NCBI GenBank assembly: GCA_020636135.1
Contig: JACJYK010000001.1
Coordinates: 1,102,501-1,166,500 of the forward strand
From: Lewinellaceae bacterium
GTDB lineage: Bacteria > Bacteroidota > Bacteroidia > Chitinophagales > Saprospiraceae
DNA: 64,000 bases
Direction: 5' to 3'
Shown here piece after piece: positions 40,906-50,432 of the stretch. Position numbers and translations under genes: made by a program. Position 1 is the stretch's first letter; each line of letters starts with the position of its first letter. The notes below the pieces were generated by a model that was not told where the DNA came from, made no database searches, and saw only the letters and a list, made by a program, of their open reading frames with translations.

Positions 40906-43805
40906 ACAGGATATATCAATTGGCCGGAGAACAGCTATGCCTGATGCTCATCTTCCTGGGGGCGTATGGTTCCGTATATGGCCAATACCACATTCGTGAG
41001 GTTCAGCTTCCTGAAAACTTACGTAGACATTCCATTCATTGTCAGCTTCAGACATCCAAAGGGTTGATGCTATTCGGCACTTCAGAAGGACTTTATCAGT
41101 ACGATGGATGGCGATTTGATCACATTTCCGGCGACAGCATGCTTTCACAGAATATCACGGCTGTTTTCGAGGATGCCGACGAAACAATTTGGGTTGGCAC
41201 TGAAACGGGAGTCATAGGTAGAGCCCAACAATGTGGTGCCCTGACCCTCGAGCCCTGGCTTATCGAGGAAGGGCATCCGCATGTCAGAATAACTTCGATA
41301 CTAAGGGATAAGGCGGGGATCCTCTGGATTGCCACGTATGGTGAAGGTGTTTATGCCTGGACTGGCAGCCGGCTTTATAATTTCAATGAAGATGACGGCT
41401 TACCGGCTAACGAGATCTACCAAATGGCGCAAGGCCCCAAAGAAGGCGTATGGGTAGGTACAGATCTGGGTTTGATCCATTGTTCATATACCTCCAATCA
41501 TAAATGGGTCAGAACCCTTACTACGGGCCTTGGGCTACCGGACCATATCATACCATCTGTACGGGTTTATGGCGCACGGATCTGGTTTGGCACATTTGAT
41601 CTGGGATTTGGCTGGGTAGACTCTTCAACTCAGCAAATTGAACATCTGACACCGGATTGGTCAGGTGGAAGTATTGCATCCATGTTATTTCTATCACAAG
41701 ATCATGGTTTCATAGGGACTGCGGAAGGTGGATTGTGGGAAATGGATGGTGACCGGATTACCCCCGTTCAATTTTCTCCGAAATTGTCCGGTAAGGTATC
41801 CATCGATCAATTGTGGCTGGATCACGAGGGGGTGGTCTGGATGATCGTCAACGAACAATATATTTATAACTTTCTTCCGGCCATGCAGCGCTGGGAACAT
41901 TACCTGGGTGATATACAAAGCTTGGCTTACCTGGATGAGGATACAATCTGTCTGGGGAAGGTGGACGGATTGGCCCTGACCCGGATTAATGAGGACGGCA
42001 ATCTGCAAGTCATTCGTGAGGTATTACCGGGTAGTAATGTCATCAGTCTTTATGCCGATGAAGACCGTTATGTGTACGCCGGAACTTTCGGGCAGGGTGT
42101 TTATGTGCTGGACCCGAAGTTCCAACTGGTTGCCCATTGGGATGAATCCACAGGTTTTTTAAACGGATCGATCCTGTCCATTACCCGTCAGGGTGATTTT
42201 CTGTGGTTTGCCACCCTTGCAGGTACGAGCAGAGTGCAGTATCGTCCGAAAAAGTCAAAAGGACCCGTAATCCAAAATTTTACCAAAGCACAGGGACTGC
42301 CTTCCAATTACATCTATCAGGTTCGAACAGATCATCGCGGACGGCTTTGGATCGCTACGGACGGAGCCGGTGTGTCGGTATTGGAAAACGATCATTTTAC
42401 CCATTATCCCACTGCTGTCGTGAAAAGATCAGGAGGGTATGATACCCTGTCGATCGGCAACGTATACAGCATGGCAGAAGACAATAACGGTCATCTCTGG
42501 CTCAATACGGCCAATAATGGAATTATTGGGTTGGATATCAATGTTTCCGGAGACCCGCATTCCGATAAGCAGGTCAGCCCGAGGGCGAGTGAAGTAAGCA
42601 TTCTGGCCTGGTCCGGAGCTCACCTGATTATGGTAGATCGTGATGGAGTCGAAGCTTTTTATCCCGGCAGTAACAGTATCACCTATTTTGAAGAAAGCGC
42701 TGGAATCAAGGATCTGGTATTAAACATTAATGCATCCTGGAATGATGATTCCCACGGTGTATGGTTTGTTTCCAACCAAAGCTTGTTTCACTACCAGGAA
42801 ACGCCTGCGAAATGGTTTCAACCTACGCCGGTGATTAAAGAGATCCAGATCATCGATGGTGGAGCAAATCTGGTGCATACCAATCAATTCGGTTATGATC
42901 AGAATCACCTGCGGATCAGTTATGCCGGCATCTGGTTTACCGAACCGGAGAATCTCCTCTTTTCTTATCGCCTGCTGGGCAGTGATACGACCTGGCGGAG
43001 AACCAGGGACCATCAGGCTTTCTTTCTGAATCTGGATCCGGGGAACTATGAATTTCAGGTCAAAGCTTCCGCTCACGGTGATTTCACTTCAAGTGAGAAA
43101 TCCAGTTATGCATTCACGATCGGCAAACCCTTCTGGCTCACCTGGTGGTTTATCACTCTGATGACAGTATCGGTCTTTGCCTTACTTCTCGGGGTGATCA
43201 AATGGAGGGAATATGTCGTCAATCAGCGCAGTGCCATGGAGAAGCATCAGATTGAGGCGGAACTGGCTACCATTAAGAATCAGATCAACCCCCATTTTCT
43301 ATTTAACAGTTTCAATACCCTGGCGGCGGCCATTGAAGAAAATCAAGACCTGGCAATTGAGTACGTGGAGCACCTGGCCGACTTTTACCGGAAGATCCTC
43401 CTTTTCGGAGACAGCCAGAAAATCGAGTTGAGTGAAGAACTTAAGATCGTGGATGAGTTCTGTTCTATCCTTCAATACCGCTATGGAAATCAGCTCATCA
43501 TCGATAAGCAACCGATGTCTCATGAAGGACAGATCGTCCCGATGAGCTTGCAGCGGTTGATCGAAAATGCAATCAAACACAATGAGATATCCAGGCAGAA
43601 GCCATTGACCATCACCTTGTTTAGAAAAGAGGATTATGTAGGGGTTTCCAACCCGGTACAACGAAAATGGACCAAGGAATCTTCTACCGGGTTTGGCCTG
43701 GAAAGCATCCGTAAACAATACCGCTTTCTCACGGCTAAACCTATCCACATTATGCAGAATGAAAATCGATTTACCGTAGAAATACCCATTCTAACCAATG
43801 AATGA
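40902..43805 (+). CDS. LytS-type sensor histidine kinase with two-component propeller
   Basis: 967 residues: signal peptide, ~600 residues of two-component-propeller repeats (ITAVFEDADETIWVGTETG; IYQVRTDHRGRLWIATDGAG), a Y_Y_Y domain (NHLRISYAGIWFTEPENLLF), one transmembrane helix (WWFITLMTVSVFALLLGV) and a cytoplasmic His_kinase domain with the phospho-acceptor in QINPHFLFNSFNT and an ATPase N-box LIENAIKHNE. Senses a periplasmic signal, possibly a ligand of the adjacent YceI proteins. The partner regulator follows after 3 bases. Confidence 0.95.
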   Translation: MNRIYQLAGEQLCLMLIFLGAYGSVYGQYHIREVQLPENLRRHSIHCQLQTSKGLMLFGTSEGLYQYDGWRFDHISGDSMLSQNITAVFEDADETIWVGTETGVIGRAQQCGALTLEPWLIEEGHPHVRITSILRDKAGILWIATYGEGVYAWTGSRLYNFNEDDGLPANEIYQMAQGPKEGVWVGTDLGLIHCSYTSNHKWVRTLTTGLGLPDHIIPSVRVYGARIWFGTFDLGFGWVDSSTQQIEHLTPDWSGGSIASMLFLSQDHGFIGTAEGGLWEMDGDRITPVQFSPKLSGKVSIDQLWLDHEGVVWMIVNEQYIYNFLPAMQRWEHYLGDIQSLAYLDEDTICLGKVDGLALTRINEDGNLQVIREVLPGSNVISLYADEDRYVYAGTFGQGVYVLDPKFQLVAHWDESTGFLNGSILSITRQGDFLWFATLAGTSRVQYRPKKSKGPVIQNFTKAQGLPSNYIYQVRTDHRGRLWIATDGAGVSVLENDHFTHYPTAVVKRSGGYDTLSIGNVYSMAEDNNGHLWLNTANNGIIGLDINVSGDPHSDKQVSPRASEVSILAWSGAHLIMVDRDGVEAFYPGSNSITYFEESAGIKDLVLNINASWNDDSHGVWFVSNQSLFHYQETPAKWFQPTPVIKEIQIIDGGANLVHTNQFGYDQNHLRISYAGIWFTEPENLLFSYRLLGSDTTWRRTRDHQAFFLNLDPGNYEFQVKASAHGDFTSSEKSSYAFTIGKPFWLTWWFITLMTVSVFALLLGVIKWREYVVNQRSAMEKHQIEAELATIKNQINPHFLFNSFNTLAAAIEENQDLAIEYVEHLADFYRKILLFGDSQKIELSEELKIVDEFCSILQYRYGNQLIIDKQPMSHEGQIVPMSLQRLIENAIKHNEISRQKPLTITLFRKEDYVGVSNPVQRKWTKESSTGFGLESIRKQYRFLTAKPIHIMQNENRFTVEIPILTNE

Positions 43806-43808
43806 CTT

Positions 43809-44576
43809 ATGAAAGTATTAATTATTGAAGACGAACATGCCGCTGCCAAGCGATTGATGAATATGCTGCATGAGATTGACGATACCATCGAAATAGAAGG
43901 TGTGACGGACACCATTGTGAGCAGTCTGGAATGGCTGGAGTCCCATAAAGAAGTGGATTTGCTTTTTATGGATATCCATCTTGCTGATGGCAGCAGTTTC
44001 AAGATCTTTGATCACATCGATATTCAGAAACCGATCATTTTTACGACCGCCTACGATCAGTATGCGATTGAGGCCTTCCGGGTCAATGCACTGGATTATC
44101 TCCTGAAACCTATAAAGAAAGCCGAACTTCAGGTGGCCCTTCAGAAATATACCGACCGTCTGCAGCGCGCTGCTTTTGATTACCGCGAACTGGCCCAGAG
44201 TCTGTTAAAGGAAGAACCAGCCAAACGGTTTCTGATCAAAGTTGGTCAGAGTTACCATGTGGTGGACATCCTGGATGTAGCCTATTTTTATACCCAGGAT
44301 AAAATCACATTCCTGGTTACCAATCAGGGTAAGCGATATCCCATCGAATATTCCCTGGAGAAACTGGATGAGCTGGTGGATTCGAAACTCTTTTTCCGCA
44401 TCAACCGTCAATTCATCATTAACTATCAGGCGATTCATGAGATGCATGCCTACTCCAAGTCAAGGGTAAAGATCGTTCTTGAACCGGCTTGTAAAATTGA
44501 CAGCATTGTCAGTACGGAGCGGTCACCGGTATTTAAAAAATGGATCACCGGAGATCTGGAGAGCGGTGAATTATAA
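43809..44576 (+). CDS. LytTR-family response regulator
   Basis: 255 residues. Receiver domain: acidic pocket IIEDEHAAAKR, phospho-Asp in LLFMDIHLADGS, Thr in FTTAYDQYAIEAF, Lys in DYLLKPIKKAE. C-terminal LytTR DNA-binding domain: FLIKVGQSYHVVDILDVAYF ... FFRINRQFIINYQAI. Cognate to the preceding kinase; it probably controls the genes downstream. Confidence 0.96.
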   Translation: MKVLIIEDEHAAAKRLMNMLHEIDDTIEIEGVTDTIVSSLEWLESHKEVDLLFMDIHLADGSSFKIFDHIDIQKPIIFTTAYDQYAIEAFRVNALDYLLKPIKKAELQVALQKYTDRLQRAAFDYRELAQSLLKEEPAKRFLIKVGQSYHVVDILDVAYFYTQDKITFLVTNQGKRYPIEYSLEKLDELVDSKLFFRINRQFIINYQAIHEMHAYSKSRVKIVLEPACKIDSIVSTERSPVFKKWITGDLESGEL

Positions 44577-44647
44577 GAACCAGATACAAAAGCAGATTAA
44601 ACGTGAAAAGTCCACTTTCCCGCATGGTGGGTAATAAGCCGGTTACA

Positions 44648-44682
44648 GCCGGACATTATCCCGGTTCAGCGGGTAATCCGGC
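44648..44682 (+). promoter_or_regulatory. GC-rich hairpin between the response regulator and cytochrome genes
   Basis: GCCGG (44648-44652) pairs with CCGGC (44678-44682), and inside it TTA-t-CCCG pairs with CGGGTAA around the loop GTTCAG. No T tract follows, so an attenuator, processing site or RNA-stability element is more likely than a simple terminator. Confidence 0.5.
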
Positions 44683-44733
44683 GGAAGAATAAGTGGGTAA
44701 GGTACATTTGCATAGACGAAAGCAGAACATGCT

Positions 44734-45108
44734 ATGAACATGAAATCACATTATTTGTGGATCACGGGTATTGTAATGATCCTCTTCCTGTCAAAATGCT
44801 ATTATGACAATGAAGAAGACCTTTATCCGGTGGTGGATTGTAATACGACGAACATGAGTTATGCCAATGATGTGAATCCCATCATCACCAACAATTGTTT
44901 GTCCTGCCATAATGCACAGTTTCCCCAGGGAGGAGTGGTGCTGGAAGGATACAGCAACCTGCACAATTATGTGATCAATGGCAGATTGAAAGGCTCGATT
45001 CAACACGACAGTGGATTTAGCCCGATGCCCCAGGGTGCGGCCAAACTTTCGTCCTGTTTTATCCAACAGATCAATGCCTGGATTGATCAGGGAGCTCAAA
45101 ACAATTAA
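44734..45108 (+). CDS. Cytochrome c-like lipoprotein
   Basis: 124 residues, lipobox LFLSKC. One heme motif CLSCH in ITNNCLSCHNAQFPQGG and a possible distal Met in GFSPMPQGA. A monoheme cytochrome attached to a membrane on its periplasmic or outer side, probably moving electrons for a partner in the same gene run. The gene starts 157 bases after the regulator gene and is followed 9 bases later by the OB-fold gene. Confidence 0.88.
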   Translation: MNMKSHYLWITGIVMILFLSKCYYDNEEDLYPVVDCNTTNMSYANDVNPIITNNCLSCHNAQFPQGGVVLEGYSNLHNYVINGRLKGSIQHDSGFSPMPQGAAKLSSCFIQQINAWIDQGAQNN

Positions 45109-45117
45109 CCGGAAGTC

Positions 45118-45534
45118 ATGATCAGGAAAGTGCTATTATTCTTGCTTTTAGTAGGCGTTGTTGGAGGTTTTGTTGTGTACAAGTTTGTCAACAAGCCATT
45201 TGAAGAGGTTAAAGACATCGCCCCGGTGGCTACCTTGACAGCAGAGGATCTGTTAAAAGCTTTTCAAGCCGACGAGACTAAAGCTAATGAGACCTATCTG
45301 GATCATTTCATTGATGTAACCGGAGAAGTAGAGTCGGTGAGTCAGGAGGATAGTATCTGGACGGTCATCCTGAATGCGGATGATGTGATGTCCACTGTGC
45401 GGTGTGAAATGGATTACGTCCAGGGTAATCATCGCCCGGAGTTCAACAGTGGTCAATTGGTCACCCTGAGGGGAAAATGTACCGGCATGCTGATGGATGT
45501 CGTACTGGTTCGCTGTATTGAAATAAAAAAATAA
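45118..45534 (+). CDS. OB-fold (tRNA_anti-like) membrane-anchored protein
   Basis: 138 residues. One N-terminal transmembrane helix (LLFLLLVGVVGGFVVYKF) and an exported OB-fold: LLKAFQADETKANETYLDH, IDVTGEVESV, VTLRGKCTGMLMDVVLVRCI, as in the tRNA_anti-like family (PF12869 type). These proteins are common next to YceI and cytochrome genes in Bacteroidota. The ligand is unknown. Confidence 0.88.
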   Translation: MIRKVLLFLLLVGVVGGFVVYKFVNKPFEEVKDIAPVATLTAEDLLKAFQADETKANETYLDHFIDVTGEVESVSQEDSIWTVILNADDVMSTVRCEMDYVQGNHRPEFNSGQLVTLRGKCTGMLMDVVLVRCIEIKK

Positions 45535-45537
45535 ACC

Positions 45538-46107
45538 ATGCATAACATGAAAAAAGGAATTTTCGCATTGAGCATAATGCTGTTAGGCGCTTCTGCCTTA
45601 ATGGGACAGAAGTATTTTACCAAGGATGGCAAGGTCTCTTTTTACTCGGATGCACCGATGGAGAAGATCGAAGCACACAATACCAAGGCGGCCAGTGTGA
45701 TTGATGCCTCGAGCGGGCAGATGGAGTTTGCCGTTCTTATCAAGGCTTTTCAATTTGAAAAGGCGCTGATGCAGGAGCACTTCAATGAAAATTACATGGA
45801 AAGCAGTACCTATCCGAAAGCTTCATTTAAAGGTAAATTGGAGGATCCCGGTAATGTGAAAATGAATCAGGATGGTACCTATCAGACGAATGTTTCAGGA
45901 GAGTTGACCATCCATGGGGTAACCAAGAATGTTACTACACCGGCAACCTTTACCGTAAAGGACGGTCAGGTCGTCGGCAAGGCCACTTTTACAATCCTTA
46001 TTGAAGATTATGGTGTCAAAATTCCTGCCGTGGTCAAGGACAAAATTGCCCGAGAGGTCAAAATTGACATCGAGTCCCAATATTTACCCATGGATGACAA
46101 AAGTTGA
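45538..46107 (+). CDS. YceI family protein
   Basis: 189 residues, signal peptide ending ALMGQ (a start at the ATG at 45547 is also possible). YceI pattern: VSFYSDAPMEKIEAHN, MQEHFNENYMESSTYPKASF, GELTIHGVTKNVTTPATF, FTILIEDYGVKIPAVV. Predicted to be a periplasmic lipocalin-like carrier of a polyisoprenoid or similar lipid. Three bases after the OB-fold gene. Confidence 0.94.
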   Translation: MHNMKKGIFALSIMLLGASALMGQKYFTKDGKVSFYSDAPMEKIEAHNTKAASVIDASSGQMEFAVLIKAFQFEKALMQEHFNENYMESSTYPKASFKGKLEDPGNVKMNQDGTYQTNVSGELTIHGVTKNVTTPATFTVKDGQVVGKATFTILIEDYGVKIPAVVKDKIAREVKIDIESQYLPMDDKS

Positions 46108-46109
46108 TC

Positions 46110-47003
46110 ATGATGCGGCGAATTCAATTCATGCTTCTACTGGTGGGCTTTGTCATCTCCGGCAGCCGGGCTCAGGATACGGATCTGCTTTCTTTGCTGG
46201 GTAATGATGATGTGACTGAATATGCCACCGCAGCATTCAAAACGAACCGGGTCATCAATCTGCATTCGCTGGAAAGTACGGCCGGAGGAGTTTTGGACTT
46301 TAAGATCAATCACCGGTTTGGATTCATCAATGGTGGTCCTTATGAATTTTTTGGGCTGGACAATGCCATGATGCGGCTTGGTTTTGACTATGGCATTACC
46401 GATCAACTCACGGTAGGAATTGGCAGAAGCAGTTTTCAGAAATCATTCGATGGTTTTTTGAAATACAAGATCCTCCGCCAGTCCTCTGGGAAGAAGGTCA
46501 TGCCGGTGACGTTGGCGGTGATGGCTGCCAGTTCACTAAATTCCGTAAAATGGGCTGACCCAACGCGAGATAATTATTTCTCATCGCGACTATTTTATAC
46601 CTATCAGGTGATTGTTGGCCGCAAATTCAGTGACCGGTTATCACTACAGCTTTCACCAACCCTGGTGCACCGCAACCTGGTGGCTACCAGAGCGGAGAAG
46701 AATGACGTATATGCGGTAGGGGCAGCAGGCCGGGTTAAATTAACCAATCGTTTGGCCATCAATGCGGAGTATGTCTATGTACTCCCTAATCAATTGGGGC
46801 CTGATTACCACAACTCGCTATCTGTGGGTGTGGATATAGAAACGGGAGGCCACGTATTCCAGCTTCACTTCACCAATTCCACTTCGATGATTGAGAAAGG
46901 TTTTATCACTGAAACGGTAGGGCAGTGGGAGAAGGGTGGTATTCATTTCGGATTTAATGTCAGCAGGGTATTTACCATTGTTGACCGTACTAAACACCGA
47001 TAA
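46110..47003 (+). CDS. DUF5777-type outer-membrane beta-barrel protein
   Basis: 297 residues from the ATG at 46110 (a TTG at 46104 overlaps the previous stop). Signal peptide ending SGSRAQ, then repeated amphipathic strands (VLDFKINHRFGFINGG, LGFDYGITDQLTVGIGRS) typical of DUF5777 proteins, which accompany YceI/cytochrome clusters in Bacteroidota. Last gene of the run. Confidence 0.88.
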   Translation: MMRRIQFMLLLVGFVISGSRAQDTDLLSLLGNDDVTEYATAAFKTNRVINLHSLESTAGGVLDFKINHRFGFINGGPYEFFGLDNAMMRLGFDYGITDQLTVGIGRSSFQKSFDGFLKYKILRQSSGKKVMPVTLAVMAASSLNSVKWADPTRDNYFSSRLFYTYQVIVGRKFSDRLSLQLSPTLVHRNLVATRAEKNDVYAVGAAGRVKLTNRLAINAEYVYVLPNQLGPDYHNSLSVGVDIETGGHVFQLHFTNSTSMIEKGFITETVGQWEKGGIHFGFNVSRVFTIVDRTKHR

Positions 47004-47062
47004 GACAATCAAGTTTGGTTCTTCGGACAAGAGCTTATGTTCGTTCTTTCGTCGGCACGCAG

Positions 47063-47086
47063 AAGGGATCTTATCAGGTCCCTTTT
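47063..47086 (+). terminator. Possible terminator after the DUF5777 gene
   Basis: AAGGGA (47063-47068) and TCCCTT (47079-47084) form a 6-bp stem with a 10-nt loop and a short T tail. Modest strength. Confidence 0.45.
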
Positions 47087-47212
47087 GCCATTTAATGGAG
47101 TTGATTCGTGGCGGGCTATGTAATCCGGGCTACAAACCCTGGCAAACAATTTGCAGCATTGTTGCGTTAATGCGTATATCTTTATGATTAAATAAGAAAA
47201 CAAGTCCTTGTC

Positions 47213-47734
47213 ATGCACTATCTTTTTTATCTGATTTTGCCCTACTTTTTTATTTCAAATCCGACACCGGTTACTCCAACCGCAGCGGAAGAAATCCACT
47301 GGATTACCTGGGATGAGGCCGTCCAACTGAATGCTTCCAATCCCAAGAAGGTATTTGTAGATGTGTACACCGACTGGTGTGGATGGTGCAAACGGATGGA
47401 TGCTACAACCTTTAAGGACCCGAAAGTAGTCGAGTATATTTCCAAGAATTATTACGCAGTTAAACTGGATGCTGAGCAGAAAGAAGATATTGTTTTCCAG
47501 GGAAATACCTTCAAATGGATTGCTGCCGGACGTAATGGTATCCACCAGCTCGCTTATGCGCTGCTGGACGGTAAGATGAGTTACCCTTCCTATGTCACAC
47601 TGGATGAGAGTTTTGCGCGTATCCTGATCTCTCCCGGATATAAGCAGGCCGATGGTTTAATGAAAGAATTGGTTTATGCCAGTGAAGAGAAGTACAAGAC
47701 CATGACCTTCGCAGAATTCCAGAAAGCGAGATAG
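47213..47734 (+). CDS. Thioredoxin-fold (DUF255/Thioredoxin_7) exported protein
   Basis: 173 residues, hydrophobic N-terminus (YLFYLILPYFFIS). Active site DVYTDWCGWCKRMDATTF with CGWC, followed by VKLDAEQKEDI and a cis-Pro region YPSYVTLD. A periplasmic thiol-disulfide protein; no obvious partner beside it. Confidence 0.92.
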   Translation: MHYLFYLILPYFFISNPTPVTPTAAEEIHWITWDEAVQLNASNPKKVFVDVYTDWCGWCKRMDATTFKDPKVVEYISKNYYAVKLDAEQKEDIVFQGNTFKWIAAGRNGIHQLAYALLDGKMSYPSYVTLDESFARILISPGYKQADGLMKELVYASEEKYKTMTFAEFQKAR

Positions 47735-47749
47735 TAAATTTCTGACCCG

Positions 47750-50413
47750 CTAGAATTTCCAGCTCACCGAAAAGTATGGAGTGATGGGCAGCAACGATAC
47801 ATCGTTGCCCAGGATGTAATTTTGATTTGGAAGATTTGTATTGGGAGAGCCTTCCAGGCTGAGGACATATTGCCGGTATTCAACATTGTTGTGGTTGAAC
47901 AGATTATAAACGCCAGCTGAGAACAAGAGGTTGGAATTTTTAACGGGCAACCGGTAACTGGCACCCAAGTCAAATCGCTGGTATGCCGGGAGGTAAACAT
48001 AGGCTCGCCGGATGTTGATATCCCTGCGGGGCGTCTCGCCCACGCTAAGAATGTTGAGATAGGGTTTTCCGCTGACATATTGATATCCCGCCCAGAGTGA
48101 CCATCGTTTATTCTGGTATTCCTGGACAATTTTCAACTGGTGCCGGCGATCATTTTGAGATGGATAATAGGCGCCCTGGTTGATCTCAGGAATGGATTGT
48201 TCCGCTTTGCTAAGGGTATAAGCGATCCAGCCTGGCCAATGGATGGCGTCGTGACGTAATAAAACATCGATGCCAAATTGTTTTGCTGATCCGTCATAGA
48301 GTTTATAGGTACTGGATCTTACCGGGTTCTTGCTGTCCACCCCGGGCATTTCCTGAGCATATTCCAACCAACCGGTGAGGTCATGATAAAATGCTTCGGC
48401 TTCTACCCTCCAGTCCTCTTTTTGCCAGGTCCAGCCTCCGGTAAACTGCCAGGACCCAAGGACAGGAAAACGATCTCCGTCTGCCAGGATGAAGAATTCA
48501 AAACTCCGGTTGTACCGGTCTTCATGATTTGAACTGCGTAGATACTGGTGGTAATTCCCGGCAGCCAGATGAAACCGGTGACCTGTCGGCGATTCATATT
48601 CCAGGTACCACCGGGGTTCGAACTGGATTTGTTTGGTTACCGAATAATAAATGCCTCGCAAGCCCGCTTCCATTTTCCACCCCTTGCGCTCAAAAATATA
48701 TTCGCCATAGGACTGGAATGTCCGTCCCTGCAGTTCAACATTTAAGGATGGCAGTGCTTCCAGATTAAAATCCACCCAGTTGTCCATTTGGGATGCCTGT
48801 AAACCTACTTTTAGCTGTTGTTGCGGGTTCAAGGTAAAATCAACTTCCGTCTGTGCTTCTGCCAGCGAAGAATTGTTGAAAAATGAGTCGGAAACATCAA
48901 GTTTGATCGGAGGATACTGCACACCTTCGATCCGGTCCAGGTTCAGCTGGTTAGCGGCCTCACTGGAATGTGAGGTGTAATTGATCCAATTCTTCCAGAC
49001 AATCCCCGATGCAAAGCGATGGTCCAGGTAAAACCCTGCAGCCTGGTTTTTCCAGGTACTGGTTTCACTCAAAGCGGATTTATACAGGACATGTTCATCG
49101 CGATTAGGGATCGCAAAGCCATTATTGCTCAGATTATTGAAATCATCGTAGCCAGTGAAGTATTGCAGGCGAAGCGAAGTGTTTAGCCAGTGCCCTTCAA
49201 TACCGGCGTATCCATCATAAAACTGGAAGGAAGGCTGTGTTTCCCGGATATTCAGGGTGTTGCGGATGGGGTTTTCACCCGGGTATTCAAAGTAATCTTC
49301 TGTGGGTTTTTCATAAAGAAAGTTAAAAAGGCCGTCTGAAGAAAGGTTGTAATAGGTGGAACGACCGGCTACTGTGGCGTACAAATGTTTTGACAGGGGG
49401 CCCCGCGCCACTCCTGAGGTGGTGAGATTGTCCCAGGTTATCTGTCCGCTCCATCCCGGATTCTGCAGAGAGGGCTCAAGTGTATTTAAATTGATGATGG
49501 AAGCCGTGCGTCCGCCGTAATTTGCCGGAAAATATGAACGGTACCAGGTGACATCCTGAACCAGATTGGGCGGCAGGGCGCTAAAAATGCCGAAATAGTG
49601 ATCTACTTTTAAGAGAGGCATATCATTCAGTAAGATCAGGTTTTGATCCGGCTCATTGCTACGGACTCCCGGCAACGCATTCAGGTCGTCACCGGTATTG
49701 ACACCTGGTAGCCATTGCATGGATCGCAGTACATCCGATTGCAGGCCTCCCAATCCCATAGCCAGCATTTCATTGGGACGCCATTGGATTGCTGTGCTTT
49801 TTGAGCTGTATCCGATGGGAGGAGGTTTGGAAGCGATCAGGATTTCAGGCATTTCCTGAATCTGTGGGATCAGCGAGATGGATAGTTTGTTTGAAATTTG
49901 ATTTTGGTTAACCCGCAGATCACCATATCCAAGCAGTTGAAAAGCTACCTGTCCGGACTGTTCATTGCAGGCCAGAGTGAACCGGCCCATCGAATCTGTG
50001 GTAGTCCCATGACGAAGATCCGTGGTGAAAACGGCAACGTTCTCAAGATAATCCCCGGTCCAGGCATCACGAACCCTTCCTGAGAGGATAAGGTGATCAG
50101 ATCGGCTCGCATTCTCTCTGGGAGGATGTGTCCTGATCAGGTATTGTTTGTCTGAAAGCCGTTGGCACTCAAACTGGTTGTCAGCCAATAAATCTTCAAG
50201 AATTTTGTCCGGATGGTTCTGAACCTGGGTCGTATCAAAATATACGGAAGCTAATGCCGAAGCATCGTAGGCAAACCGGATGTTTAATTTTTTCTCAATT
50301 TCGTTCAGTAGGGTAGGTAAAGGGCATTGGGAGCGTATAACCTGTTGCGTGAATGCTGGCATCTGCAACACCCACCACGCAATCATAAGGTGTACTATCC
50401 GTGGTCGCAACAT
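47750..50413 (-). CDS. TonB-dependent receptor with STN domain
   Basis: 887 residues. Signal peptide, STN (secretin/TonB) domain (LLNEIEKKLNIRFAYDAS ... ILEDLLADNQFECQRL), carboxypeptidase-like beta-sandwich (GRVRDAWTGDYLENVAVF), plug (LNALPGVRSNEPDQNLILLN) and a 22-strand-type barrel ending in an aromatic residue (FSVSWKF). The STN domain is the one that signals to FecR-like anti-sigma factors, matching the next two genes. The substrate is not evident. Confidence 0.94.
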   Translation of the reverse strand: MLRPRIVHLMIAWWVLQMPAFTQQVIRSQCPLPTLLNEIEKKLNIRFAYDASALASVYFDTTQVQNHPDKILEDLLADNQFECQRLSDKQYLIRTHPPRENASRSDHLILSGRVRDAWTGDYLENVAVFTTDLRHGTTTDSMGRFTLACNEQSGQVAFQLLGYGDLRVNQNQISNKLSISLIPQIQEMPEILIASKPPPIGYSSKSTAIQWRPNEMLAMGLGGLQSDVLRSMQWLPGVNTGDDLNALPGVRSNEPDQNLILLNDMPLLKVDHYFGIFSALPPNLVQDVTWYRSYFPANYGGRTASIINLNTLEPSLQNPGWSGQITWDNLTTSGVARGPLSKHLYATVAGRSTYYNLSSDGLFNFLYEKPTEDYFEYPGENPIRNTLNIRETQPSFQFYDGYAGIEGHWLNTSLRLQYFTGYDDFNNLSNNGFAIPNRDEHVLYKSALSETSTWKNQAAGFYLDHRFASGIVWKNWINYTSHSSEAANQLNLDRIEGVQYPPIKLDVSDSFFNNSSLAEAQTEVDFTLNPQQQLKVGLQASQMDNWVDFNLEALPSLNVELQGRTFQSYGEYIFERKGWKMEAGLRGIYYSVTKQIQFEPRWYLEYESPTGHRFHLAAGNYHQYLRSSNHEDRYNRSFEFFILADGDRFPVLGSWQFTGGWTWQKEDWRVEAEAFYHDLTGWLEYAQEMPGVDSKNPVRSSTYKLYDGSAKQFGIDVLLRHDAIHWPGWIAYTLSKAEQSIPEINQGAYYPSQNDRRHQLKIVQEYQNKRWSLWAGYQYVSGKPYLNILSVGETPRRDINIRRAYVYLPAYQRFDLGASYRLPVKNSNLLFSAGVYNLFNHNNVEYRQYVLSLEGSPNTNLPNQNYILGNDVSLLPITPYFSVSWKF

Positions 50414-50432
50414 ATGGTTATGGACTCAACGA

